Source: Acinetobacter pittii
GTDB lineage: Bacteria; Pseudomonadota; Gammaproteobacteria; Pseudomonadales; Moraxellaceae
Assembly (NCBI RefSeq): GCF_034064985.1
Contig: NZ_CP139249.1
Location: 1 to 64,000, forward strand
Reading direction: 5' to 3'
Length of the DNA stretch: 64,000 bases
Shown here: piece after piece, positions 12,301 to 25,878 of the stretch
Position numbering within the stretch: position 1 is the stretch's first letter
Layout of the letters: the number at the start of each line of letters is the position of its first letter
Notes under the pieces: generated by a model
The model's database searches: none
Told to the model about the DNA's origin: nothing
The model's input: the letters and a program-made list of their open reading frames with translations, nothing else
Made by a program: the position numbers and the translations under genes

Positions 12301-12602
12301 ATATACGCTGTCAGTTCTGCCATTGTGGTTAGTTAGAAAGACGTTAAGCTAAATTTAGATAAAAACTTCATAAGGAAACATGAAGGTATAAAAATGGATC
12401 AAGGACTTGAGTGATTAAAATAATTGCTAATAGGTAGGTTAATCGCTATCTATTTTTCATGGAAATAAAATCATAAAAGCAAAAACGGTCTATAAAAATA
12501 TTCCAACATGATTTTTATGTGAAGCCTATCCGATTCATACCTGCTGGTGTGAAATTTCTTGGTATCGAAAAACAAAAACTCCACAAGGAAAGGAAAAAGA
12601 AT
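12301..12602. other. Spacer between AdeT copies 2 and 3
   Basis: About 300 bp without a plausible gene. It holds a weaker hairpin at 12430-12453 (ATAGGTAG, 8-base loop, CTATCTAT) followed by five T residues, which looks like the end of a short transcript. The promoter of copy 3 should also lie here, but I could not assign boxes with confidence. Confidence 0.4.
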
Positions 12603-13607
12603 ATGCAATTTTCCAAAATACTATTACTTGCTATGGGACTTACTACAGTTTCTTTTGCAGCCGAGGCTAAACAAACAGTATGTGTTTTTGACTTCGTTGG
12701 AAAAAATGGCGACGTTTATGCACTAATGAAGGATTATCAACTTGCCGCAAAAAACTGGGGAGCTGATATTGAGCTTAAAGTAAACCAAAACGAAGCCGTG
12801 ATTGCTGAAGATTTTAAAGCGGGTAAATGTGATGGTATTAGCGTGTCAGGGATGCGTGGTCGCCAATTTAACTCATTTACTGGGTCATTAGACGCGATCG
12901 GGGCCATTCCTGACCTCAAGCTTGCTGTAAAAGTGATGCAAGGTTTAGCGAGTCCGACTTTTAGTAAATATATGGTTAATGGTCGCTATGAGGTTGTCGG
13001 TGTTATTCCAGTTGGTGATGCTTATCTTTTAGTAAATGACCGTAGTATCAATACAGTAGCGAAAGCCGCCGGTAAGAAAATTGCTGTTCTTGATTATGAT
13101 GAAGCACAAAAAATTATGGTTCAGCAGGTCGGGGCACAGGCGGTTAGTGCTGATGTAACAAATTTCGGTGCGAAATTTAATAACCATCAAGTTGATATTA
13201 TTGGTGCACCAGCAGCAGCATTTAAACCGTTAGAGCTACAAAAAGGTTTAGGAACAAAGGGTGCGATTGTGAACTATCCGATCTTACAAGTCACAGGAAA
13301 TATTATTATCCGCCCTGATAAGTTCCCAGCTGGTTTTGGACAGAAATCTAGAGAGTGGGTTTCAGGTCAGCTACCACGTGCTTTTACCATCTTGGGTAAA
13401 ATGAAAGCGGATATTCCACAAAAATACTGGATGGATGTCCCGGCAGCCGATAAACCGGGCTACCAAAAGCTCATGCGTGAGTCTCGAATTAACCTTACAC
13501 AACGCGGTGTGTACGATAAACGCATGATGAAACTATTATGGCAATTCCGTTGTAAGCAAGATGCTAAAAACTTCGAATGTGGCTTACAAGACGAGAATTA
13601 CAAATAA
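12603..13607 (+). CDS. AdeT1/2-family putative solute-binding protein, copy 3
   Basis: Third tandem paralog, 334 residues, with signal peptide MQFSKILLLAMGLTTVSFAA ending near EAK. The mature part begins QTVCVFDFVGKNGDVYALM. It keeps the four family cysteines (the GKCDG, RCK and FECG blocks) and YDEAQKIMVQQVGAQ, but differs from copies 1 and 2 in the loops that would line a ligand pocket (for instance KLAVKVMQGLASPTF in place of QIAQRAITYVLDARN). The ATG at 12603 is chosen for the AAGGAAAGGA 8 bases upstream and the signal peptide. The divergence suggests another ligand, which is inference. Confidence 0.75.
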   Translation: MQFSKILLLAMGLTTVSFAAEAKQTVCVFDFVGKNGDVYALMKDYQLAAKNWGADIELKVNQNEAVIAEDFKAGKCDGISVSGMRGRQFNSFTGSLDAIGAIPDLKLAVKVMQGLASPTFSKYMVNGRYEVVGVIPVGDAYLLVNDRSINTVAKAAGKKIAVLDYDEAQKIMVQQVGAQAVSADVTNFGAKFNNHQVDIIGAPAAAFKPLELQKGLGTKGAIVNYPILQVTGNIIIRPDKFPAGFGQKSREWVSGQLPRAFTILGKMKADIPQKYWMDVPAADKPGYQKLMRESRINLTQRGVYDKRMMKLLWQFRCKQDAKNFECGLQDENYK

Positions 13608-13649
13608 TCTTGATAAAAATACTCAAGATTCGCTTTAAACTTCGAAGAC

Positions 13650-13697
13650 AGACCCTATATTGATTATGCTATACTCAATATAGGGTCTTTTTTATTT
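13650..13697 (+). terminator. Terminator after AdeT-family copy 3
   Basis: A perfect 14-bp stem (AGACCCTATATTGA / TCAATATAGGGTCT) with an 11-base loop is followed by a T tract. It is unusually long for this window. Confidence 0.9.
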
Positions 13698-13731
13698 TGA
13701 AAGGCACAGCAAAATCCGAGGAACAATCATC

Positions 13732-14067
13732 ATGAATGCCCAAGCTCTAGTTTTGACAGATAATGCTGCCAATAAGGTACGCCAACTCCGTGATAGTGAA
13801 GGGAATGACGATCTCATGTTACGTGTATATGTAACGGGAGGCGGGTGTTCAGGGTTTTCGTATGGCTTCAATTTTGCTGAAAGCGTAAATGAAGATGATG
13901 CAGAATTCGTAAATGGCGATGTAAAAATGCTGGTTGACTCACTTAGCTACCAATACCTCATTGGTTCAGTAGTTGACTATGTAGAAGGTCTTGAAGGTTC
14001 GCGTTTTATCGTACAAAACCCGAATGCAACAACAACATGTGGTTGTGGTTCTTCATTCTCGATTTAA
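13732..14067 (+). CDS. erpA: Iron-sulfur cluster insertion protein ErpA
   Basis: ErpA is an A-type carrier that delivers iron-sulfur clusters to apo-proteins such as those of isoprenoid synthesis and respiration. The 111-residue protein has the three expected cysteines: one in [11 protein letters not shown] (near residue 39) and two in the C-terminal [12 protein letters not shown]. Length and C-terminus fit ErpA better than IscA, and there is no isc operon beside it. It is a single gene between terminators. Confidence 0.93.
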   Translation: MNAQALVLTDNAANKVRQLRDSEGNDDLMLRVYVTGGGCSGFSYGFNFAESVNEDDAEFVNGDVKMLVDSLSYQYLIGSVVDYVEGLEGSRFIVQNPNATTTCGCGSSFSI

Positions 14068-14082
14068 CAGAATTTTAGAATT

Positions 14083-14115
14083 TAAAAACCTCTCCGTAAC
14101 GAGAGGTTTTTTATT
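14083..14115. terminator. Terminator between erpA and the hydrolase gene
   Basis: The AAAACCTCTC / GAGAGGTTTT stem with loop CGTAAC is followed by T residues. It lies between convergent genes. Confidence 0.88.
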
Positions 14116-14125
14116 GATCAAATTA

Positions 14126-14968
14126 TTATTTTTCACGGACAGATTCTAAAAAATATTGCACGAGTTCAGGTGCATTCTGATATGGAATCCAATGCGACGC
14201 ATCCATAAAAACTGCTTCATAACTATTTTTAAAATAATGTGAGTTTAGCTCGGCACTTTTTTCTGTAACGGCAATATCATGTTTACCCCAAACAAAGAGA
14301 GTAGGAACATCTATGGCTTTAAACGGATTCTGAGGCTTGTCCCAAAAAAAGCCACGATACCAATTCAACGCCGTGGTTAATCTATTTTCCTTTATAAACT
14401 CAGCCTCGAATATTTCAATTTGTTTTTCAGTCATGCCAGATGACTTTAGAAACTTACCACCCAATTTAGGTATCTTTTTAAATAAAAGTTCGGGCAAAAT
14501 CGGAAGTTGAAAAATTGCAAAATAATAAGATTTAAAAAGTTGTCTACTGCTTAAACAAGCTTTTAAAAATGCAGCTTGGTGGGGCACAGAAACTAAAGTG
14601 AGATGTTGAATATATTGTGGATACTTCATAGCAACGCCTGAAGCAATTGCCGAGCCCCAGTCGTGCCCAATTAAATAAACTGGCTGGCCAAGTTGTTTAA
14701 TTAAACTTGCTACGTCTTCTACAAGTTCACTCAAGGAATATTGAAATCGGCTTTGAGGTCTAGCATTTAAACTATAACCACGTTGATGAATCGCAAGTGT
14801 TCTAAATTGATGCTCATGCAATAATTCCGAAGTCTGCTCCCAACTATGGGCAGTTTCTGGAAAACCATGCAATAAAACCACGAGAGGGCCATCTATAGGA
14901 CCTGAATCAATGACATCGAATGTCCAGGTCCCACGTGTGTATTGATGAATACGTTTGGTCAGATCCAT
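14126..14968 (-). CDS. Alpha/beta hydrolase, epoxide-hydrolase-like
   Basis: A 280-residue cytosolic alpha/beta hydrolase. The oxyanion motif HGFPE (about 34-38) and the nucleophile elbow GHDWGS (101-106, Asp103) are those of the epoxide hydrolase/haloalkane dehalogenase branch, where aspartate replaces serine. The acid is probably Asp in WGKHDIAV (near 230) and the histidine lies in DASHWIPYQ (near 257). The cap domain is helical (about 130-200). The substrate is unknown. It is transcribed alone on the minus strand. Confidence 0.82.
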   Translation of the reverse strand: MDLTKRIHQYTRGTWTFDVIDSGPIDGPLVVLLHGFPETAHSWEQTSELLHEHQFRTLAIHQRGYSLNARPQSRFQYSLSELVEDVASLIKQLGQPVYLIGHDWGSAIASGVAMKYPQYIQHLTLVSVPHQAAFLKACLSSRQLFKSYYFAIFQLPILPELLFKKIPKLGGKFLKSSGMTEKQIEIFEAEFIKENRLTTALNWYRGFFWDKPQNPFKAIDVPTLFVWGKHDIAVTEKSAELNSHYFKNSYEAVFMDASHWIPYQNAPELVQYFLESVREK

Positions 14969-15095
14969 AACAACATGCCTTACTTATTTTTGTTGGCATT
15001 TATCATGAATTTTTATGTCCAATTTAATAACAGCATTTCGGGTCAGTAAATGTGTTATGAGGTCTAATCTCTCTAATTAAATCGCAAAGGTAGCT

Positions 15096-16223
15096 TTATA
15101 CCGCCGTAATCGTACCTAGGATTCTAAAATCTGAAGCACCTGTTACTGCTGGCAAATTACCACTTAAACCATCTACAAAACGCATCGCTAACCATGCAAA
15201 TGCTGTAGCCTCGACCCAAGTAGGGGAAAGCCCTAACACATCAGTAGGTTGAACAGACCAATTGTGCTTACGAAGACGCCAACGTAATTGTTCTAGTAAA
15301 TAAGAGTTATAAGCACCACCACCACAAACATAAACTTCACCTGTTTCCATGTTAGAACGATAGATCGCTTTTTGAATGGCACGTACAGTAAGTTTTAATA
15401 AGGTAGCTTGAATATTTTCAGGTGTATCTTCTAACTCATCATAAGTTAAATCATTACGCCAATCGATTAACTGATCATCTAACCAGTCAATATTGAAATC
15501 TTCACGTCCAGTGCTCTTAGGCGGTTCTTTAGAAAAATACTCATGGGCATAAAGGCGGTCGAGTAAAGAGCGAATAGGGTGACCATAAGCAGCCCAGTCG
15601 CCATTTTCATCATATGGATGACCTGTATGGCGATGGCACCACGCATCCATCAAAATATTTGCAGGACCTGTATCAAAACCAAATACGCTGTCACTGTTAT
15701 TGGCAGGCAGCATACTCACATTAGCAATACCACCCAAATTCAAAATTACACGATGAATACTTGGATGTTGAAATAATGCTTGATGGAAAGCCGGAACCAA
15801 TGGCGCTCCTTGACCACCTGCTGCCATATCTCTACGACGGAAATCTGAAACGACTGGAATCTGAGTAATTTCAGTAATGATGTTTGGATCACCAATTTGT
15901 AACGTAAAGCCATGTTCTGGACGATGACGAATGGTTTGCCCGTGTGACCCAATTGCTTTAATTTGGCTACGGTCTAATTGATGCTTTTCAATGAGAGTAT
16001 TAATCCCGTGGCCAATCATTTGGGCCAGAGCAACATCAGCTTTACCCATACGGTCAATTTCATTGTCATCGGGCAAAGTCAATGCCATAAGCTCATCACG
16101 TAACTCGGGTTCGAATGGAACTGTAAGAGTGGCATGAAGCTGTAGTGGCTCAAATGAAGCCGCTACAATATCCACACCATCCATACTAGTGCCAGTCATT
16201 ACGCCGATATAGATTGCGCTCAT
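15096..16223 (-). CDS. anmK: Anhydro-N-acetylmuramic acid kinase
   Basis: AnmK phosphorylates and opens 1,6-anhydro-MurNAc during recycling of cell-wall peptidoglycan, giving MurNAc-6-phosphate. The 375-residue product starts MSAIYIGVMTGTSMDGVDIV, carrying the family motif GTSMDG, and has FDTGPANILMDAW near 175 and VCGGGAYNSYLLEQL near 309. I prefer ATG 16223, preceded by GGGGAAG, over the TTG at 16241. It is divergent from tyrS with about 80 bp between, so the two promoters share this gap. Other recycling genes are not in the window. Confidence 0.95.
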   Translation of the reverse strand: MSAIYIGVMTGTSMDGVDIVAASFEPLQLHATLTVPFEPELRDELMALTLPDDNEIDRMGKADVALAQMIGHGINTLIEKHQLDRSQIKAIGSHGQTIRHRPEHGFTLQIGDPNIITEITQIPVVSDFRRRDMAAGGQGAPLVPAFHQALFQHPSIHRVILNLGGIANVSMLPANNSDSVFGFDTGPANILMDAWCHRHTGHPYDENGDWAAYGHPIRSLLDRLYAHEYFSKEPPKSTGREDFNIDWLDDQLIDWRNDLTYDELEDTPENIQATLLKLTVRAIQKAIYRSNMETGEVYVCGGGAYNSYLLEQLRWRLRKHNWSVQPTDVLGLSPTWVEATAFAWLAMRFVDGLSGNLPAVTGASDFRILGTITAV

Positions 16224-16281
16224 ATGCAACTTCCCCTGCAAGACGCTGAAAAAATGTTAGTATATCGCACAAATTGAATAA

Positions 16282-17517
<1,236 letters not shown>

Positions 17518-17530
17518 GAAAGTTATATAT

Positions 17531-17563
17531 TGAAAAAAGCAGGAGTAATCCTGCTTTTTTTAT
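17531..17563 (+). terminator. Terminator after tyrS
   Basis: The AAAAAAGCAGGA / TCCTGCTTTTTT hairpin is followed by a T run. Confidence 0.9.
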
Positions 17564-17585
17564 TTCTGATCACAAATCAATTAAG

Positions 17586-17601
17586 CGTTCCACGTGGAAC
17601 A
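17586..17601. other. parS-like site between tyrS and the rRNA operon
   Basis: The perfect 14-bp palindrome GTTCCACGTGGAAC (17587-17600) followed by A is the same core as in recF and mutY. It lies in non-coding DNA about 17.6 kb from dnaA. The outer left base is C where T is found in the recF site. Confidence 0.75.
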
Positions 17602-17691
17602 ATTTGTAATTAACTTAATAAGTAGAAAAATAGAATAAGTAAAGAATAGAAAGTATTAATCAAAAAAATAGAGTATTTACTCTATCATTTC

Positions 17692-17760
17692 TTTAGATTC
17701 TTTAGATTCTTTAGATTCTTTAGATTCTTTAGATTCTTTAGATTCTTTAGATTCTTTAGA
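17692..17760. repeat. Tandem 9-bp repeat upstream of the rRNA operon
   Basis: The unit TTTAGATTC is present in seven uninterrupted identical copies (17692-17754) and a partial eighth (TTTAGA). Identical copies suggest slippage and probably length variation between strains. It is non-coding and about 185 bp upstream of the first candidate rRNA promoter. Confidence 0.95.
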
Positions 17761-17944
17761 ATTAAGGGACTATATATGTCTATAAACTCTATTAAAGACA
17801 TAGAAAATTAAAAATGTCCTAAATTCTTAAATATAAAAACTAATAAAAGGTAGTGAAAATGCCTAAAAAAAAGCCATATATATCACTTTTTTCGCAAAAT
17901 AGTAGAAAAAACCGGCACTCAAGTGAAAAAGGCTGAAATACCCC

Positions 17945-17972
17945 TTGCAAAGGGGATGAGATGGTCTATAAT
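17945..17972 (+). promoter_or_regulatory. Candidate rRNA promoter P1
   Basis: TTGCAA and a consensus TATAAT are separated by 16 bases, so this is a sigma-70-type element. It lies downstream of an AT-rich tract. Start of transcription would be near 17979. Confidence 0.7.
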
Positions 17973-18107
17973 GCACATCCATCGGCGGTGATGCAGATAG
18001 AAACTTGTTGAAAAACAGTTACTTGTGATTAGATTGGTTGCTTTAAGTGATGAATTTGATGGTAAGTTGGTTTTGAGAATAAGTTTTAAAAATATCGAAA
18101 TTACCTG

Positions 18108-18135
18108 TTGACTTTTAAGAGATTAAGAGTAATAT
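18108..18135 (+). promoter_or_regulatory. Candidate rRNA promoter P2
   Basis: TTGACT and TAATAT are separated by 16 bases, followed by the GC-rich discriminator AGCCGACC, typical of stringently controlled rRNA promoters. It lies about 210 bp before 16S. Confidence 0.75.
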
Positions 18136-18344
18136 AGCCGACCTAGCTTGCTGGTGACGAACCAGGAAGAAGATCATTAAGAGAATTGAAGAACAACTTG
18201 TGTGGATTTTTACTGATTGATTAATCGAAATAATTTTCATTGATTGATTGGTTTAAATTACTCGAAGTTTATTTGAGCGAAATTTAAGTCAGTAATTGAT
18301 GAGCCAGAATTGGCACCTTGTCTTTAATAAGGTGCAAAATGATT

Positions 18345-19883
<1,539 letters not shown>

Positions 19884-19942
19884 ACGAAAGATTGACGATT
19901 GGTAAGAATCCACAACAAGTTGTTCTTCATAGATGTATCTGA

Positions 19943-20019
<77 letters not shown>

Positions 20020-20074
20020 TGACTTTGACTAGTTGAAGTTATAGATAAAAGATACATGACTGATGATGTAAGCT

Positions 20075-20150
20075 GGGGACTTAGCTTAGTTGGTAGAGCG
20101 CCTGCTTTGCACGCAGGAGGTCAGGAGTTCGACTCTCCTAGTCTCCACCA
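20075..20150 (+). tRNA. tRNA-Ala (TGC)
   Basis: The 76-base cloverleaf has acceptor GGGGACT / AGTCTCC, anticodon TGC at 20108-20110 and encoded ACCA. It lies 55 bp after tRNA-Ile. Confidence 0.97.
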
Positions 20151-20512
20151 GAACTTAAGAGAAGTTCGGATTACAGAAATTAGTAAATAGAGATTTTAAG
20201 ATCTTGGTTTATTAACTTCTGTGATTTAAGTATCACGGTATTAAGCATGACCTGACGAAGGCATGTTTATTCATTAACAGATTGGCAAAATTGAGTCTGA
20301 AATAAATTGTTCACTCAATAACAAAAAGAGAGGAAGTAATTCTGATCTTGGAGTTGATTGAGAACTAGCAAATTAACTGAATCAAGCGTTTTGGTATATG
20401 AATTTAGATTGAAGCTGTACAGTGTTTAAGTACACAGACAACAGATAGTAGCGATGAAGAATCGCACGGACAACACTCACTTGTAGGTGTTGACGACTGT
20501 TTGGGGTTGTAT
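20151..20512 (+). other. tRNA-Ala to 23S transcribed spacer
   Basis: About 360 bp of transcribed spacer without a gene. Near its 3' end, GTTGTATAGTCAAG (about 20507-20520) is complementary to CTTGACTATACAAC (about 23394-23407) beyond the 23S 3' end, forming the 23S processing stem. Confidence 0.7.
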
Positions 20513-20513
20513 A

Positions 20514-23403
<2,890 letters not shown>

Positions 23404-23585
23404 ACAACACCCAAGCAGTTGTATGTGAAGCATCAATCGATTCATAAACATGCAAAGCAACTTGATTTAGTTAAACGCTTAGCTAAAATGAACAAAATCA
23501 GATTCAATCAGCCCGTCTGTAAAGATTTGGAAAACGCAACGTATCACACAGTGAATAAAACGAAGCAAGTATCCATAAACAGTTG

Positions 23586-23701
23586 TGCTGGCGACCATAG
23601 CAAGAGTGAACCACCTGATCCCTTCCCGAACTCAGAAGTGAAACCTCTTAGCGCTGATGGTAGTGTGGGGTTACCCATGTGAGAGTAAGTCATCGCCAGC
23701 T
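23586..23701 (+). rRNA. 5S ribosomal RNA
   Basis: About 115 bases with terminal stem GCTGGCGA / TCGCCAGC and the internal block CCTGATCCCTTCCCGAACTC. It lies about 180 bp after 23S. An open reading frame spanning this spacer and 5S is spurious. Confidence 0.95.
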
Positions 23702-23709
23702 CATTATTC

Positions 23710-23747
23710 TAAACACCCCCGTTCCAATGAATGGGGGTGTTTTTTTA
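23710..23747 (+). terminator. Terminator of the rRNA operon
   Basis: The AAACACCCCC / GGGGGTGTTT stem is followed by T residues directly after 5S. Confidence 0.93.
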
Positions 23748-23889
23748 TTGCGATAAAATAAAAAAATTCTATAAAACTCTGGATATAGCAGAGAATAAAG
23801 ACAGATATATATTAATTCTAAGAAAGAGTTCTGCTATAAATAATAAGAAAATTAATCTTTTAAGTACGCATAATAAGGGAAGAACATCT

Positions 23890-24486
23890 ATGATAATTTA
23901 TGGTGATGTCGGTTCGGGTAACTGCTATAAGATAAAACTATTACTTTCCTTATTAAATATTAATCATAGATGGATCCACGTTGATATTTTAAATAAAGAG
24001 ACTCAAACAGCTGATTTTTTGTCGTTAAATCCTAATGGAAAAATACCTGTATTAGACCTAGAAGATGGTCGCGTTTTGAGTGAGTCGAATGCTATTTTAG
24101 GTTACTTGGCTGAAGGAACAAAATTTATTCCTACAGATCCTTTTATTAAAGCAAAAATGTACCAATGGATGTTCTTTGAGCAGTATAGTCATGAACCATT
24201 TATTGCAGTTGCTCGTTTTATTAATAAATATTTAGGGTTACCACCAGAAAGAATAGAGGAATACCATAATTTACAGCCAAAAGGCCATAAAGCACTATCT
24301 ATTATGGATAACGCTTTAGTTGAGCATGACTATCTTGTTGGAAATGAACTGACCATTGCTGATATTGCCTTATATGCATACACGCATGTCGCTGAAGAAG
24401 GTGGCTTTGATTTAAAGTTATATCCAAATATTCAAGTATGGTGTCAAAGGATTCGAGAATATTTAGGTTATGTAGATATGATTTAA
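23890..24486 (+). CDS. Glutathione S-transferase family protein
   Basis: A 198-residue cytosolic protein with an N-terminal thioredoxin-like domain (YGDVGSGNCYKIKLLLSLL; the cis-proline and glutathione motifs GKIPVLDLEDG and LSESNAILGYL near 52-80) and a helical C-terminal domain (VGNELTIADIALYAYTHVA near 150). These are standard GST features; the substrate is unknown. ATG 23890 is chosen because it starts the thioredoxin fold directly and AGGGA stands about 10 bases upstream; the longer frame begins inside the rRNA terminator. Confidence 0.85.
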   Translation: MIIYGDVGSGNCYKIKLLLSLLNINHRWIHVDILNKETQTADFLSLNPNGKIPVLDLEDGRVLSESNAILGYLAEGTKFIPTDPFIKAKMYQWMFFEQYSHEPFIAVARFINKYLGLPPERIEEYHNLQPKGHKALSIMDNALVEHDYLVGNELTIADIALYAYTHVAEEGGFDLKLYPNIQVWCQRIREYLGYVDMI

Positions 24487-24489
24487 ATA

Positions 24490-24521
24490 AAAGAGAACTC
24501 ATATAGAGTTCTTTTTTATTT
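24490..24521. terminator. Terminator after the GST gene
   Basis: The GAACTC / GAGTTC core stem, extended by A-T pairs, has a five-base loop and is followed by T residues. It lies between convergent genes. Confidence 0.8.
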
Positions 24522-24534
24522 CTGAAATTCTGAT

Positions 24535-25227
24535 TTAGAAATGTGCTTCTAGACCTACATATGGGCCTTTAAACTCAAATTTAAGATCATTGTTATCGTA
24601 GTCATCTAAGTCGATATTAAGTATGCGATAGCCTGCTGTTAGACCCAGATCAATGAGTAGGTTATCTGCAAATTTATATTTTACTTCTGCCAGTGCATCT
24701 GTAATTCGTGCATCATCAAAGTTTGTATAAGTTGCTTCACCTTTAGCACTTAAGCCTGTAAACGGGAGTTTTACTTCACCTGACAAATAAGCAATAGGAT
24801 ATGTTTTATCAATATCCACGCGCTTACCTGTATATGCAGTAATATCACCATTTAATACAGTTGCACCAAGACCAGCATCCACACTTACGATATTATCTAG
24901 TAACTCGTAGTAGAGGATAAAATCGCTATGATCTAAATCAACTTTATAGTTGGCTTGACCTAAAGTTTCTGATTTAGTCTCGGTATCTAAATTTACATAA
25001 CGAATTTTTGCATTAGGAATAAATGGGATTGGGTGTTCTACTGCTAATGAGATTTGAGCACTACCTTTTTGATCTAAATCTTGATCTTCAGGTGATTGAG
25101 AAGACATATTCGCTTTACCATCATAAAACCAGTAGCCCACGTCGCCTTTTACTCCTACGAAGTCTGCTTGAGCAAAGCCACTTAAGCTCATCCCGAGCGT
25201 TAATAAAGATATTTTTAATATTTTCAT
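24535..25227 (-). CDS. Outer-membrane beta-barrel protein (TIGR04219-like)
   Basis: A 230-residue protein with signal peptide MKILKISLLTLGMSLSGFAQ then ADF, followed by alternating beta-strand sequence and a C-terminal strand ending in phenylalanine (YVGLEAHF), the usual outer-membrane insertion signal. FVGVKGDVGYWFYDGKANMS at the mature N-terminus resembles the TIGR04219 family. The substrate, if it is a pore, is unknown. ATG 25227 is preferred over the upstream in-frame start because it begins the signal peptide. Confidence 0.72.
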   Translation of the reverse strand: MKILKISLLTLGMSLSGFAQADFVGVKGDVGYWFYDGKANMSSQSPEDQDLDQKGSAQISLAVEHPIPFIPNAKIRYVNLDTETKSETLGQANYKVDLDHSDFILYYELLDNIVSVDAGLGATVLNGDITAYTGKRVDIDKTYPIAYLSGEVKLPFTGLSAKGEATYTNFDDARITDALAEVKYKFADNLLIDLGLTAGYRILNIDLDDYDNNDLKFEFKGPYVGLEAHF

Positions 25228-25878
25228 TTTTACATCCACATAAAAGAAATCTTTGAGCGCATGATATAGACATCTTCCTACAGATGCATTGATAAAAAAT
25301 AAGGATCTGAGGTGTGTGATATGAGTAAATTTTTAAACCTTAAAAAAGTTTATTTAATTCAAATAATTAATGTTTTATTCCTAATTTAAATGAATTTAAT
25401 ATTGTAGAAAATTTAGTATAAATTTTGTCAATCGTATCGAACTTATTAAATTTTAATTGATAACTGGGGAGTTAAAAATAAATTAGTGGATAAGTTGAGT
25501 AATTAAATAAGTATTTGCAGAGATTGCAATAAAATTACATTGAATAATAATTTTGATCTACAAGTAGTAGAACGTAAATATTAGCTGAAAAATAACCAAT
25601 TGTGAAAAAAACTCAGAAAATTCGTAAAATTTCTGACGGAAATTACAGTAAAAAGAAATAAAAACAGGTATTGTTCAGCTATATAGGGGCAAAAAATGGA
25701 CAAAAATCTTTAAGGAAGAATTTTCTATTTTTGCTTGTTTGTTAAGGGAATAAAAATACTCAAAAGGTGCATTTTATTTTCTACAAACACAAAAGTATTT
25801 TTTGGTTCTTTTTTTGCATGCGGAATAACAATCAACAATAGCAGTAAAAATAAGTAATCTTTTAACATTAGGTGTTCT
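25228..25878. other. AT-rich intergenic region before the sodium-dependent transporter
   Basis: About 650 bp, very AT rich, between divergent genes. I see no gene with a credible start. A loose promoter-like pair TTGTCA / TAAATT starts near 25425 but is not convincing. It is unusually long for this gene-dense window. Confidence 0.4.

Larger units (their letters stand above)
17602..18344 (+). other. Upstream and leader region of the rRNA operon
   Basis: There is no gene in this stretch. In order it holds the 9-bp repeat, an AT-rich stretch with A and T tracts (about 17800-17935) that could act as an UP-element or Fis-type region, two promoter-like elements (17945-17972 and 18108-18135), the 5' arm of the 16S processing stem (about 18187-18212), and a small hairpin GCACCTT / AAGGTGC at 18313-18335 just before 16S. 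Confidence 0.65.

Noticed and set aside
17692..17760. A repeat array that might be taken for CRISPR
   Set aside because: The units are only 9 bp and directly adjacent, with no spacers and no cas genes nearby.
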